NCBI GenBank assembly: GCA_037074615.1
Contig: CM073569.1
Span: forward strand, 4,222,001-4,286,000
Direction of reading: 5' to 3'
Origin: Leucaena leucocephala
Lineage: Eukaryota; Streptophyta; Magnoliopsida; Fabales; Fabaceae
DNA length: 64,000 nucleotides
The position numbers were made by a program, and so were the translations under genes. Positions 1 through 11,687 of the stretch are shown piece by piece (the stretch's first letter is position 1; every line of letters starts with the position of its first letter). The notes beneath the pieces are model-generated. The model saw only the letters and a program-made list of their open reading frames with translations. It ran no database searches and was not told the origin of the DNA.

Positions 1-21
1 TTTTTGATTACTGATTATTAC

Positions 22-627
22 CTCTGCTTGGAGTTGTTGGTTTTGAGCTTGAAGGGCATCATTATCAGCTTTGATAGCATCATATTGTCTTTTGAGAAGA
101 TCATAGTCTTTCTCTAGCTGCTTTGTCTTCCACCTTGCTCTTCTGTTCTGGAACCATATAGCAATCTGCCTTGGTTGCAGACCAAGAGAGCTAGCCAGCT
201 GCATTTTTCTCCCAGGTTCAAGCTTGTTTCCAAGCTCAAAGCTCTTCTCAAGTGTTTTCACTTGTTCCATGTTCAGCCTTCTCTTCTTCTCCCCAGCTTG
301 AGATCCATCATCAGACAAGTCTTCATCTCCATTGTTTCCTTCTTCACCTCCAAGTTCAAGCCCTGAAAATGTCAAAGATCTCTTCCCTAGAAGAGACGCT
401 CCTCCTGCATGGATCAAACATTAATTTAAGACCCCATGGTTTTAGAGAGAGTGGGGGTGGGGGGGAGTACCATGATAATCTTGAGGGAGAAGTGAGTTGA
501 GAGAGGTTGGAGGTTGATGGTGGTGGTCTTCTTGATGAGGGTTCTGTAATATGAAATTTGCTGGGAAGAAAGCCATTTCATCGGCGCTTGCTGCGATTGG
601 CCTGTCACAAATCTTCATAAGTTGCAT
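22..627 (-). CDS. HD-Zip class I transcription factor, ATHB13/23-like (5' part, runs off left edge)
   Basis: Two coding exons are visible, 627-471 and 404-22, joined across a 66-bp GT-AG intron (470-405); a further donor (GTAATA) lies at 21, so the rest of the gene is outside the window. The joined product has 180 residues so far. Seen: an N-terminal 'AFFPANF' motif, a 'GKRS' motif near residue 60, an acidic stretch, a homeodomain at about residues 92-147 with the helix-3 core 'WFQNRRARWK', then a leucine zipper with hydrophobic residues every seventh position (L149, L156, I163, L170, L177). Known of the family: HD-Zip I proteins bind pseudopalindromic AATNATT sites as dimers in the nucleus and act in development and abiotic stress. 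The start at 627 is the most upstream in-frame ATG; 618 or 576 (just before the conserved AFFP motif) are alternatives. The homeodomain reads 'PGRKMQLASS' where I expect a form nearer PERKMQLARA. Confidence 0.93.
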
Positions 628-830
628 GATGATATTCTGATCATGATCGTGTGTTGATGAAAAAGAGGAGAAGATTATTGTTGATGATGATGATGATGCT
701 CAAACCGTAAACAGTCACTTGATGATGGATGTGCACAAACAGATGATAACAAAGACTAAGTTCTATACTGCATAAGTTCGACCTCTGCTAAATTCAAGAG
801 CAAAGTATTGCTTATTCAAGGATGCATGGC

Positions 831-837
831 TTATATA
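831..837 (-). promoter_or_regulatory. Probable TATA box of the HD-Zip I gene
   Basis: TATATAA on the minus strand, about 205 bp upstream of the chosen ATG. This would put transcription start near 800-805 and give a leader of roughly 175 nt. Based on position and motif only. Confidence 0.5.
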
Positions 838-928
838 CCTTATCGGTTTATGAGCAAGAGTTTCTTTTTTCTCTCTCCCCTTTTATGTGAATATTTGGAA
901 AAGAAAAAGGAAGGTGCTAGAGGGAAGA

Positions 929-952
929 CAGAGAGAGAGAGAGAGAGAGAGG
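929..952. repeat. (GA)n microsatellite
   Basis: About 12 GA units, some 300 bp upstream of the HD-Zip ATG and upstream of its TATA box. GA/CT tracts are common near plant promoters; no function is shown. Confidence 0.9.
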
Positions 953-3900
953 ATGTTTGATCTAGAGTTCTAAATTCTGGCCCCTCGACTTCCCTATATA
1001 TCACAGAAATTTATCTTATTATATATGCAAGTTACCAGTGGGCAAGGGAAAGGAAAAAATACCCCATAATTTATTATATGGAAATAGGAATATAATCACA
1101 ACTCCTCAAACAACATTTGAAAAAAAAAAACAGAAAATGAAGTAAGTGTAAAAGGTAGCTTTATAATGTTCGTCAACTTGGTGTTTGCATGTGTTAGCGC
1201 ATAACATGTAATTATTTTGGTAATGATAGACAAGTTTCTCCATTAGGAGACAAGTAATGGTAGCTATTCTTTCGTAAAAAGACAGTTGTCTTTAATTATA
1301 GTCATCCACATCGCAGCTGGACACTTGAATTCAGGCCGAGACATGGACATTAAACAGAGCCTAATCATACATACATATATATATTCAAAGCAAATCTATT
1401 GGGAAATCAAAGCATATATATATATCAGTAAAAAGCCTTGAGATGAGGCAGGTGAAAGAAATCTGGCTACAAGGTGGGGATGGGTCCATGTGTGGTGATG
1501 ATATATATATATTAGTTTTATATATGTGGAGAGGAAAGGAGAGAGATTACTTGAGACAGAAGAGAAATGAGTTGGTGAAAACATGAAGTCCAAAATGGAT
1601 TGTGTTTTTTCACGGATAGAGAGAGAAAGAGAGAGGGAGGAAGCAGGAATCTAGGGGATGGGTCCGAAGAGAGGAGGGGCAGGGTTTGCTACCTAACCCA
1701 CCAACAAGCATCGTGCATTAGGAGGGACGAACCCCTTTCCTATCAAACCCTTATCATCCTCATCATCTTATCTATCTCCCCAATTCTCTGCATCATCTTC
1801 CCCATCATCAGTTCCAGTTTAGCCTCTCTCTCTCTCTCTCTCTGTAAACGTATATGAGAGCTTCACTTGACACGTCACACCCCCTCTTCTTGGTCCTCTT
1901 CACCATCTACATCTCACCATACCCCACTTCTTTCTATCCTCCCTTTGATCAACTTTAAACACAATAATTATATATGTGTTACTTAGGACATGTGAAATGT
2001 GAAAGCTCCACGTCGGATAAAATTGGGCTTAATAAGGTAGATAGATATACATACACCTACGGTGTGAAGGCCATTCATATGCATACTGTTAATCTCTCTT
2101 GGGACATAAACCAAACAGCTTGTGTGCATATTGCGGAGCTTATGATCTAAACTATGTGCTGTAATGTATATATCAGTACCAGATAGGAATAGAGAAATGA
2201 GGGCCCAGAAAATTATTACATTCCTATTTCTAAGTTGCTATAGAGAGACAGCGAGAGAGGGCCAAATGAAAGCACGTAGTAGGGTTTTGTGCATGTGTGC
2301 GTGTGCACAGGTCTCCGAAATCAAATTGGTGAATTTAGGGTTTGTAATATTTCACATCAGCCAGTAAAGAAGGCCATGTACAATTTTTGCTACTGGGGAT
2401 GTTGAATTTGCTATATACATGGACATGACAATTTTATCCAACAAATTAATGGGTGTGTGTGACCCACGGATAGTGGCAATATGGGGGAAAAGTACATGTT
2501 CATATATAAAAATTTCTCAGTTATCTTTTTTTTTTTTTTTGTGGCTTTTGAGATGGAAAGGGACGTGAACAGGAGGATTATTAAATTTGAAGGTGTCTCC
2601 ATGACCCTAATAATGTACCCAAATGAAATTAAATGGCTTAATACAATAATGAAGCTTTCAATTCTTCTCACTTGACTAAACGGCTTTGAGACTTTCTTTC
2701 TGACAAGTCCGTCTGTGTTTGATTTAACGTATGAGATCCATCAATTGGAAGCTTGATATTGACACCTCACTAACTTGCCTTGTTTGGTTATTTTTCCTAT
2801 TTTCATCCAAGCCCCTTCAAGATAAATGGATTAATTAATTAGTCCATTAATCTGTGTCTGTTTGTTGTTATATTATATTAATGTTCTGATTTGCTTGATT
2901 TTCTGGGGTTTTGTGTTGAGTGGTAGAAGTGATCGATGGATGAAGGGCATGAATGAATTTGTGAATTATGGAATAAGGGGGTTGGTTAAGTGTGGCTTTT
3001 GATGAAGAGATATGATGAGCAGCCTTATTTTACAAAGGGGCGTTGAATCTGGTCTTTTGACAAAACAACTCTTAGGGGAAATTAGGACCCACCAAAGAAA
3101 TTAGACTTTTTATTTGATAAATTATTATTTTTAAAATTTTTTAATTAAAATTACTTGTTTAAAAATTTTATTGATCAAAAAAAATATTATACAACTCATC
3201 TTTGATAAAATTTATTTACATATAGTGAAAAATATATTATAAATTATAATTAAAAAAAATTATATCGACTAAAGATGAATTATATCTTCTCAATTGTAGA
3301 TCTTTCTAACAGATAAAATTTTTATGCCGTTACTTTTAATTAATTTTTAAAAAAAAATTAAATTATTGGAATCTAATTCAAACTATTCTATATTTTTATA
3401 AATAATTCAAAATATTCAAACAAAGAATAAACATGTTGCGCACATCCAGTTAAACCAGAGAGTACATTGATAATGATAGGGGAAGATTTGAATTTAGAAG
3501 GCATGTATATATGATATCTTGTTCAATTTTAATCAAGAGAAATCTCATCCATCAATTTTGATCTGACAATTATCTTTACGCCACGTCATTTGCTATAACT
3601 TCTATTTCGCTTGGTGGATAAGATGACGAAAGGTGATGATAGCCATCGGATCTAAATGGACAAACAATATCAGTCGGATGGGATTGAACTGAGAACTCAG
3701 AAATTACAGTGAAAGCGATCACAACAAGACATGAAATGAGAGCAAATGGGGAGAGATGGGTCCCACATGGAAAGGCAACGGAGGCAAAGGCAAGTAGCTC
3801 TCTCAGCTTCACATGACTTTATTAGTTGGAGCCTGACTGAAAGGATACCCCCCGTTCCCATGTTCCTTCCTTGAGTTCCTTCTCTTTTCCCCTCCTTTCA

Positions 3901-4636
3901 TCCGTCTTTCAAATAATATTTTTTTTAAGAAAACTATATTTATAGATAATCTCCATAATTTTTTAATTTTTATAATGAATCCCTATAAACTCATTTATTC
4001 ATATTTTAGGCAAATAACTCTAAATATTTCAGCCTCTTTTTTTTTTAGAATTTAAACCTATCATTAATACAAATAACTCTCATACAATTAATTTTATATA
4101 CTATTTATCCTCAACTATTTAAAATTTTGAGCAGTTATATACGCGTAAAATTTAAATTTAAAATGGTATATAATCGATCGGTAAGAGTTATTTGCAAATA
4201 TTTTAAAACTCATAGAGTTTTATTATTAAAATTTAAAAGGTAATAGAGTTATTTATACTAATATTATTATTAGTATTCATATTTTAAAAGTTGGGAAATT
4301 AATTGGCAATTGTGGAATCTTCTGCTCCACATGCCCTTATGCTTCTGGTTTGTTGTGCTATCGTGTATTGCTTCTTCCAACACGCTATTTCTTTTTTCTT
4401 TTTCCTAGTTTTTCCTTTATTTTTCAAATGTTTGTTTTTTGGATTTTTCTTGATAAGGAGATATGCATTGATGTTCATCCTTCAACCACCGGTCCTCTTT
4501 TGTTTTTACTGTTTTCTTTTTCTTGTTACTTTCTTTGACCTGAAAAGTACATCACAAGTTTGCAAATTATTTAAATCTTATCTATATTTTAAAAAAAAAC
4601 TTTTTCCCGGTAGAATTTACTTTCAAAAACTTATTG
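953..4636. other. Intergenic region upstream of the HD-Zip gene
   Basis: AT-rich DNA without a supportable gene. It contains short GA/CT tracts (about 1620-1636, 1828-1842), small ATG ORFs with low-complexity products, and a weak inverted repeat around 3955-4265 in which 'aaataactc' recurs in both orientations. The distal HD-Zip promoter is presumably here. The 127-aa ORF at 4303-4686 is poly-T driven and runs into a MITE-like repeat, so it is not called. Confidence 0.6.
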
Positions 4637-5106
4637 GCTGTTTGGCAAATAAGAAAATTAAAATTTTAAAAAAAATTTTGGCCTAAATTTTGATTTGAAA
4701 AATTTTTAAAATAAACAACTATATTTATCTAAATTGGCTTTTAAATCAAATTATCGTTTAAAACTAAGGTTTTGAATAAACTATTGGGAGTAACTTTTGT
4801 AACAGTAAACAAGTTTATAAACTACCTAATTATTATTTTACCCTTACTTTTTCTTACATCCTCTATCTTCTCTATCCTCTTTCATCTCTTCTCCACCCTC
4901 TCTCCTCTCTTATTTCTTATATTTTTAATAAAATCATACATTTTTTGTTAATTTACTAATTACAAAAGTACTACTGCTAATAATTATTTAAATACTCATT
5001 TTTTCAGAACCATTTCTTTTATAAGCTCTTCTCTAAAAATATTTTTCTAAGAGCTGTCTAAAAGGTTTTTTTATAATTTTTTTTCCTAAAAAGCTATCAA
5101 GTGGGC
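4637..5106 (+). mobile_element. MITE-like repeat, family A, copy 1
   Basis: About 470 bp that aligns by eye along its length to 52786-53264 (same orientation) and 43009-43480 (inverted). Shared landmarks are an end of the form GGC(A)TGTTTGG, a 'gtttaaaactaaggttt' block, a pyrimidine-rich core of tctct repeats, and a closing block 'ataagctcttctc'. No coding capacity. The end type and size fit a non-autonomous DNA transposon; the superfamily cannot be fixed because no clean target duplication is seen. Confidence 0.6.
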
Positions 5107-6062
5107 CGCTATACATTTCACAAAATCTAAAAATTAGATTATATTATTTATGACTTATAAATAATACGAGTATTATTTTTTATAAATTTTATTTTTGATT
5201 TTTATAAATATTTTAAAAATTGAGATAGTATGATAATCATGTGTTAACCATTCCTAATGAAAATTGTGAAGTAGTGACAGAAATGGATTAATAAAAAAAT
5301 AATTACATCTCCAAACGTAAAATTAAGTAAGACAATGCTATTATTAATTAATAATTGTAAATTTTTCAAAAATCTCTTACATACGTATTCATGTGGAAAA
5401 TTTCTGGGAATGTGATAAAGATAAATACAATTAAGTTTGTCCAAAAACTTTCTCGTGGGGAAGAAAGTGAGAGCGATTAATAAAGGGAAAGGGCATACAT
5501 CTAATTAATTTTCATAATTAAATAAATTACTCGTGGTCATCATTAATTATGAAGAGCTATAAATTTATAATGCTAAAAAAATAGTTTTAACGGAATTTGA
5601 ATTCACGTAGAATTATTATATACAAAAAGAGGATAGATAGATTATACATTGGAAATCACAGGAATTGAACAAATTATATGAATATATAACAAACATGGCG
5701 GCTTCATTTGAAAATATATCTAACAAGTTGTAAGAATGGGGGGCAACAACTGGGCAAATGTAAATGAAACTAGGCCCTTTTGCTTTGTAGTTGAGTGAGA
5801 ATTAAAAAATGGAAAAGAAATAAATAAATGAATTGTTGGGAGAAAAAGAAAAGACATGGGGGAAAATGGAATAGACGAGGCAACCAATAGGCCGAAAAAT
5901 CAGGTAAGACCCAAAGGCCTACCTTCCTTTTTAATTTTTTTTATTTATTTCAAGATGTTAAAAAATAGATGGAAACAAGCATGATTGATGGAGGTCTTGA
6001 ATTGTTTGTCCAGATAGGAGGCCCACTTGTAGCCAATAGGTCTCACTTTTTGTAGCACTATG
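5107..6062. other. Intergenic, AT-rich
   Basis: No gene or clear repeat recognised. The 66-aa minus ORF at 5244-5444 has no recognisable features. Confidence 0.5.
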
Positions 6063-6072
6063 ATTCAGCAAG

Positions 6073-6260
6073 GATTTTTTTTAGTTGCCCACTCAATTCA
6101 CCATAATTTTATCTCAACTACATCCGAATCCAACTCGTATCGCGCACTTAGCTATAGTGGATGAGTCTCCTAACAGAGATTTTCTGCATACGCAAAAGCT
6201 CGAACTCGAGACCTCGTTTAAATGATACCAAGTCACTTACTACTCGGATCAACCCCCACT
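6073..6260 (-). mobile_element. tRNA-derived SINE, copy 1
   Basis: A 188-bp insertion flanked by a perfect 10-bp duplication, attcagcaag, at 6063-6072 and 6261-6270. On the minus strand it starts with a tRNA-like head carrying a pol III B-box-like motif (complement of agctcgaactc, 6198-6208) and ends in a short A tract (T run at about 6075-6082). It aligns along its length with 32209-32399, but is more diverged and its A box is less clear, so it is probably the older copy. Confidence 0.85.
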
Positions 6261-6270
6261 ATTCAGCAAG

Positions 6271-6693
6271 AACATGATCCTTCACTAGGGTAATGTAAGG
6301 CTCTTGGCCCTCTTACTATTAGAATTAGAAATATATATAAATACAAATTGAAATTAATATATAAAATTAAAATGAGCTTCATGTATTTGTAACTCAAGGT
6401 AAACAGTGATGTAAAATTGCGCATTAGTTAGTTACACTTGAATGCAAAAAAGAGCTCACTCCGAGGGAAACCTGTCAAATCATGAATGCAACTTCAACTT
6501 AAAAGTGAGATTAGTTTGTACACAATGATTTGTTGTATTAACTTTTATCGTCTTGATTCATATCCTGATGAAATCTTAACATACACCAACTGACAACATT
6601 TATGGATACAACCCTATAACTGTATCAACAAACCTATTCGGCAGCGCAGCAGACGTATAAACAATACTATGGTTTGAATGACCCAACAGCGGC
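6271..6693. other. Probable 3' UTR and flank of the RRM gene
   Basis: No ORF of note. It lies directly downstream of the minus-strand RRM gene stop (6694), so its right part should be 3' UTR. The poly(A) site cannot be placed with confidence. Confidence 0.5.
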
Positions 6694-8705
6694 TCACTGC
6701 CTACTACCCGCACCAACGCGGCTACCCGGATCAGCTGATGAATCTGCGGCTCTACCCAGATCAGCCGCTGCATCTGCGGCTCGGGATAATAGACCTGACA
6801 TCCACAAGGCTCCCTTTGAAAAATAGCTGCTATTTACCATGGTATTTGCTGCTGCTGCGACTGTTCTTCCCGTTGCTGATGCGGCTGACATGGCTGTTTC
6901 TGAGACATGATATCTCTGATCCACGGACCTAACAGCATTGACGCCGGCAGATATTTTCTCGGTGAGGCCAATTCTCTGGTTCAGCTCAGCAACCTTTGCT
7001 GAGGCAGTTGCTGAAACTTGGTGAGACTCATCGAAAGCTTTGGCATTGGCTAATGCGTCCTTACCAAGAACATATCCCTTTGCTAGCATGGTCTTGACAA
7101 CATCTTGTGCCACAGTAACTGCTTCTCCAGCGGATGACACAAAATCATTGCTTTGAGGGTGCTGCAATAGACATGAGAACAAACAACGTTTGAATGAAAA
7201 GAGAAATCTATAATTAGCGGCAGTTTAGCAGTAAAGGAAATGCAGATGCTTACAGTTGAAGTAGTTTCCTCAGCATCCCTATAGGAAGGCCCGCTCCAAA
7301 AGTCATGTTCATCTGTATTCTGCCCCCAGCGTGTTATGCACACACGTTGATCTAAAATAGTAGCACCCTAACAGACCAGATAATAAATGTTTAAATAACG
7401 ATTATAGACTGTTTGGTTGGTCATAATGCTTCAAGTGGTAAATACGGAAATGGTTGTTAAGGTGACTTAGCAAAGCAGAACATTACAAAAAATATTTTTT
7501 TAAAGTATACCAAAAAAGAATTTGGCCAAAACTCACACTGAGCAAGCAGGCTGTTTCTTGAGAATAAGCATCTCTGAATGTCACATAAGCAGTGCAGGCG
7601 TCATTGCCAGACCTATGTCCACAAATAAGTGAGTATCATATTAAATACAAAACACCATGCAACAATCAATATTAATGTTTAAGAAATTATGTCCAGCATG
7701 CAAAACACCATGCAAAAATCAAATAAGGTGTCATTGCAGCCTATCTTTAGGGTAGCATTTTCAGGCTAATTTATACACCATCTGTATTATAGCAAGAAAC
7801 CAACAGAAAGAAAGAATTATTTTTTTTCTGAAAGAAAGATTTAAATATTTAAGTTCCAGACAGAAATTTAAAAAGAATAAAGTGAAGACCCATGGGATTC
7901 CCTTTAGTCCATCATCCCCATAGCTCGCATTTCCAGGCTGAATTATATGCCATAAACTATAGAATGAAAGTAACATCAAGAAACAAGTTAAATGGCTCTA
8001 AGAAAGTAAAGGAAAATAATTTATGGTGAATTACATAATCAAAATTATAAGCCAGAAGTTTTTTTTTTTTAAATCAACCAACTTACAGAGAGTCGCCATA
8101 AGAAAAACCTCATACAATATTGTAAAGCACAGGTAGCTTTTACAGGTTCAACAGCTTCATGGAACTGAGGAGACTATATTCAAATGGGTTATACTCTTTC
8201 TCCATGTCCTCCATTGGGAGATGGGTGAGAAACTCATTGTGGTTGTCGAAAGAAATGAGGATGCAAATTTCTTTAGCAAATTGATTTAGTTAAATTGTTT
8301 TGTTTTCATAATTTGATTCTAAATGAACTTGAGAGAAGACATTCTTTTTATAGAAAGGGCCATTTCACATGTAGCTTGCCTTTAAGAATCAGAAGTCAAA
8401 GATTGCATGGACTTTAGAGAAATTGTGGACCGAAAATATAGGACTTCAGCTTCACTTTTCAACAAGAAGCACACACAATCAAACTGAACTCTTTACAGTA
8501 TACTAAAGAGAACAACTAATCATCAAGAAGTATAAAACACATCATCCTTAAAATCCTATAAGAATTAAGTTTTAACGGTTATAATTTACCTCACAATTTC
8601 CACGTGCTGAATTACGCCAGAGAAAGCAAAAAAATCATAGACATCTTTCTCTGTGGCTCTTGGGGATAGACTTGTAACTTCAACAACACATCCATCAGAA
8701 TCCAT
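6694..8705 (-). CDS. RRM-domain protein, binding partner of ACD11-like / BTR1-like
   Basis: Four coding exons join in frame with GT-AG introns: 8705-8590, 7612-7537, 7367-7254 and 7161-6694, giving 257 residues. Residues 1 to about 80 form one RNA recognition motif (RNP2-like 'CVVEVTSLSP', RNP1-like 'CTAYVTFRD'), followed by 'VCITRWGQ', a short acidic linker, then an alanine-rich helical C-terminal half with 'AQDVVKTMLAKGYVLGKDAL' and 'NSSYFSKGALW'. Known of the family: these plant proteins include partners of the lipid-transfer protein ACD11, which restrains cell death, and binders of tobamovirus RNA. A role in immunity or RNA binding here is inferred from family only. The start is the first ATG of the RRM, MDSDG. 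A leader exon ending at 9575 (donor GTCTGT) spliced to about 8745 is plausible but unproven. Length is normal for the family and no defects are seen. Confidence 0.92.
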
Positions 8706-9680
8706 CTTTCCAATATGTTTTCAAGCAGATTTCCCTTCAAAGCCTTCATAATGAAAGAAAAAAAAATTAATCATGTCAGAAAAGAAGGAATGAACAAATC
8801 AAACGGACAAGTAGAAAGAACATTTCAAATGAAATAAACCATTTCAACATTTCAAGATAAGCTATCCATCCATTATGATCAAGTCCATGTTACTTTATCG
8901 CCATTTGCCAACATCACCAGAAGCTTACATTGTCCATTCACCTTGACCCTTTTACCTCAATTTCCCAACTAGAACTCCAACACCACCATTACTATCACTG
9001 CCCAACAAAGCCACTCCACCACTTCTCAAGGCAACCGACACCCTACACTGGACCAGACTTGAGCAACAACCAAGGATTTTCAGTTCTATTATTTTCATAA
9101 TAGCTTTTCACACTTAATTTACCAAATTTTCAGCATTGAATTTCAGTGGTCAATTCCTAGTTCTATCCCCCTCTCAAAACATCAATAACGGTGATTAATT
9201 CTTAATAAAAACATCAATACGAAGGTACTAGGAAAAAGATTACAGACCATGTCAATGACAATTGTCACACAACTGAACTTCCACTACTCCAACTCTCAAA
9301 ATAATCATACCAAAATTAAATCAAGTTAGAACCCACGAACGCATCATCCTACATCCCATATTGAGAGCCTAACACTAACATTCGCGTAAAGAACAAAAAA
9401 ACTAACAAAAGCGAAAGCTGAAGAAGATGCGAATTTCTACAAAAGCGAAGAGAACAAAATACCAAACTGAGAACGAAAAAATTAAAAACAAGAAATAGGA
9501 AAAAAATAGCAGTGGATCGCAAATGCATGATTATCATAAACTAAGATCGAAGAGATTAAAGGAAGAAAACAGACCTCACAAAGCAGAGAGCCCCGTATAT
9601 GAGGGATTAGGAACCTAGAAGAAGGGGCGAGAGACTCTCCTTTGACTTCGCTGTGCTGGCCGGGGTTGCAGTTTTGCGAT
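8706..9680 (-). other. Probable leader intron and 5' region of the RRM gene
   Basis: There is no coding ORF. The minus strand offers a donor after 'TGTGAG' at 9574-9573 and an acceptor near 8745, which would make this mostly a 5' UTR intron; the leader exon would lie at about 9576-9680. This is inferred from splice motifs only. Confidence 0.4.
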
Positions 9681-10283
9681 GTCGCAGTGGGATGTGTGCC
9701 ACGTGGCAATCCGAAACGTCTCATAGTTGGGCTTCCTGGTCCAGCCCAATTAAAGTCTAGTGGGCCTCCACTTCTCTACAAAATCCAATGAGTCAGATGT
9801 TGGACTCTTTTTTTATAAACGATGGGCTTTAGACATTCTATTAACATTTTTTATTCTTTTTTTTTAGTTTCAGGATTTTTCAAGTTTGAAAAAAAAACAT
9901 AGAAGAAGAAGAAGAAGAAGATAGAAGCAGCTTTTGATGTGTAGAAACACCTCGTCCATACCCCAAAAGATCATATTGAAAGAATTAGGCTTAATAAAAT
10001 AACGCTCAATATGATTTGATAGTAACAACTATCAAATAATTGTATAAAAATATAATTTATAAAAAGAAATATAATAATTAAGAAACTAGAGTGGAATGTC
10101 GTTTTGTTGTGAAGCACAAGTAATAGTAACCGCTGCGTAAGTAGGATCGTTACAAAGAAAATGAAATGATGGAGGAGTATAATGTGATAACAAACGATCG
10201 AGATCAGAGTGATGTAAGTGAATGACATGTGAATTATTGTACCTTTTAGCGAATTTTGTATTGTTACATACCAACTTGCATGT

Positions 10284-10309
10284 CATATATATATATATAT
10301 ATATATATA
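10284..10309. repeat. (AT)n microsatellite
   Basis: About 13 uninterrupted AT units. Confidence 0.9.
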
Positions 10310-10723
10310 GCTAGTTCCATAGAGAGGCATATATAGTAATTTGTTGAATAATGAATGCATGCACCAGAAAGTTGAGAGTTTGAAGAAAGAATTCACACAC
10401 GTACGACGAGTCATTCAATGATTTTCCATGCAATGCAAAGGGACATTGATCTACTGACTTCTCCCTCATAAAACATTATTATTGGCTGTTCCCACTTTCC
10501 TCTCTCAATATTTTGGTTTTATATATGACTCTAGGTTAATTAATGTCGTAAAGACGATTATATACTTATGAAACGAAGGCAATAACGTACAAATCCCTTA
10601 TTCCTTTATGTGTGTTTAGAATTAGTGACGCATGATTCTGTCGAGAAGAAGGTGGTGATTCATGCCTCCACCCATAACTTCTCTGTTCCTCTCGTGATTA
10701 TTATTTACTTGCACTGATGCGCT

Positions 10724-10728
<5 letters not shown>

Positions 10729-10763
<35 letters not shown>
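10729..10763. repeat. (CT)n microsatellite
   Basis: About 17 CT units followed by a short GT/AT tract. Confidence 0.9.
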
Positions 10764-10767
<4 letters not shown>

Positions 10768-11056
10768 ATATATACATACACACGTTCATATCCAACATCA
10801 AATAATAATACTCCTCAAGAATAATTAAGTTGGAGATGGAGTGAAAAAGTTAAAGATGATTAAAATATTTTAAAAAAAATATTTCATATTCCATTAAATA
10901 GGTCTTCTATTAATTAATGACACTAGAGTAACGGAGAGAAAAAGACCTCGTGGAGAAATACATATATAGAATGACATAGCTAGCATAACAAGAAGCCGGA
11001 GAATTAGTTGTACAAGAGTCTAGAAGCATTTAAAGGAGGAGAGCACATTATTAAAA

Positions 11057-11239
11057 TTACAGAAGTAAGCTCCTAAGAATGGCAGCTTCCGCACTGTCGG
11101 AGTCGGTAGTGGACAAAAGCTCAGATAATCGGTCACTCAGATCATCCACTTCTCTGTGCAACTTCTTTATGTAGTTGCATGTCTCCTTCAACACCTTCGC
11201 CGCTGATACCTGCACCATATATATATATATATATGTATG

Positions 11240-11272
<33 letters not shown>

Positions 11273-11436
11273 CAACAAAAACGAGAGAGAGAGAGAGAGA
11301 GAGAGAGAGGACGAATGAATGATACCTTGTGGGAGCGAGGGGATTGAAGCTCGGGAATAAGGCGTTGTAACTTGGAGACGAGGTCGTTGATCTGGGCATC
11401 ACTGATCTCTCTGGAACGAGATCTTCTGCTAGACAT
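11057..11436 (-). CDS. PRE: PRE-type non-basic HLH regulator (PRE/KIDARI/BANQUO family)
   Basis: Two exons, 11436-11326 and 11209-11057, join in phase 0 across a 116-bp intron, giving 87 residues. The product starts MSSRRSRSREIS and shows helix 1 'INDLVSKLQRLIPEL', a loop, and helix 2 'VSAAKVLKETCNYIKKLHRE', ending in 'AAILRSLLL'. Known of the family: these proteins of about 90 residues lack the DNA-contact residues of a true basic region and titrate inhibitory bHLH partners such as IBH1, promoting cell elongation downstream of gibberellin, brassinosteroid and light signals. Here too the N-terminal segment is Ser/Arg-rich and has no basic-helix signature. The intron position is the family's usual one. 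A TATA box lies upstream. The intron is almost wholly microsatellite. No defects are visible. Confidence 0.92.
11210..11325 (-). repeat. PRE intron made largely of (CT)n and (TA)n/(TATG)n microsatellite
   Basis: Between donor GTATCA (11325) and acceptor GTGCAG (ending 11210) the intron is mainly a GA/CT tract (11283-11309) and TA/TATG-type repeats (about 11217-11270). Such tracts are highly length-variable, so intron size should differ between individuals. Confidence 0.85.
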
Positions 11437-11439
11437 TCT

Positions 11440-11660
11440 CAAATCTCTGTCAGAAATGATGCCTGTTTGTTTGTTGCAGCTTGAAGCGGATCAGAGAAGG
11501 GAGTGATATGAGTATATGATATCTGGGACAAGTAGCTAATTATATTAATAGAAGTAGATCGAAGTGGGTCTAGAATTTGTGTGTGAGAGAGAGAGAGAGA
11601 CTTACGATTGTTAATAAGGAGTATGTCGCAGAGAATCTGATACAAATGCATGGGGCGAAG
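11440..11660 (-). promoter_or_regulatory. PRE leader with possible 5' UTR intron and upstream ORF
   Basis: Unspliced, the leader holds a 70-codon upstream ORF (11651-11439) whose TGA ends two bases before the main ATG. A strong donor, CAATC|GTAAGT, begins at 11605, and an acceptor ending in GACAG lies near 11448; splicing between them would delete most of that ORF. Which form is used cannot be decided from sequence. Confidence 0.4.
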
Positions 11661-11679
11661 CGGGGGGCTACGCTTCTTA

Positions 11680-11687
11680 TATTTATA
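11680..11687 (-). promoter_or_regulatory. TATA box of the PRE gene
   Basis: TATAAATA on the minus strand, about 245 bp upstream of the PRE ATG, putting the start of transcription near 11655. Confidence 0.6.

Larger units (their letters stand above)
9700..11040. other. Intergenic between the RRM and PRE genes
   Basis: It holds an AAG-type microsatellite (about 9902-9921), an (AT)n tract at 10284-10309 and a (CT)n tract at 10729-10763. The minus ORFs at 9971-10286 are low-complexity and not supported. The last 50-100 bp before 11057 are expected to be PRE 3' UTR. Confidence 0.6.

Noticed and set aside
4303..4686. 127-aa Phe-rich hydrophobic ORF suggestive of a membrane protein
   Set aside because: It is generated by T-rich sequence, runs into a MITE-like repeat, and has no promoter or homology that I can recognise.
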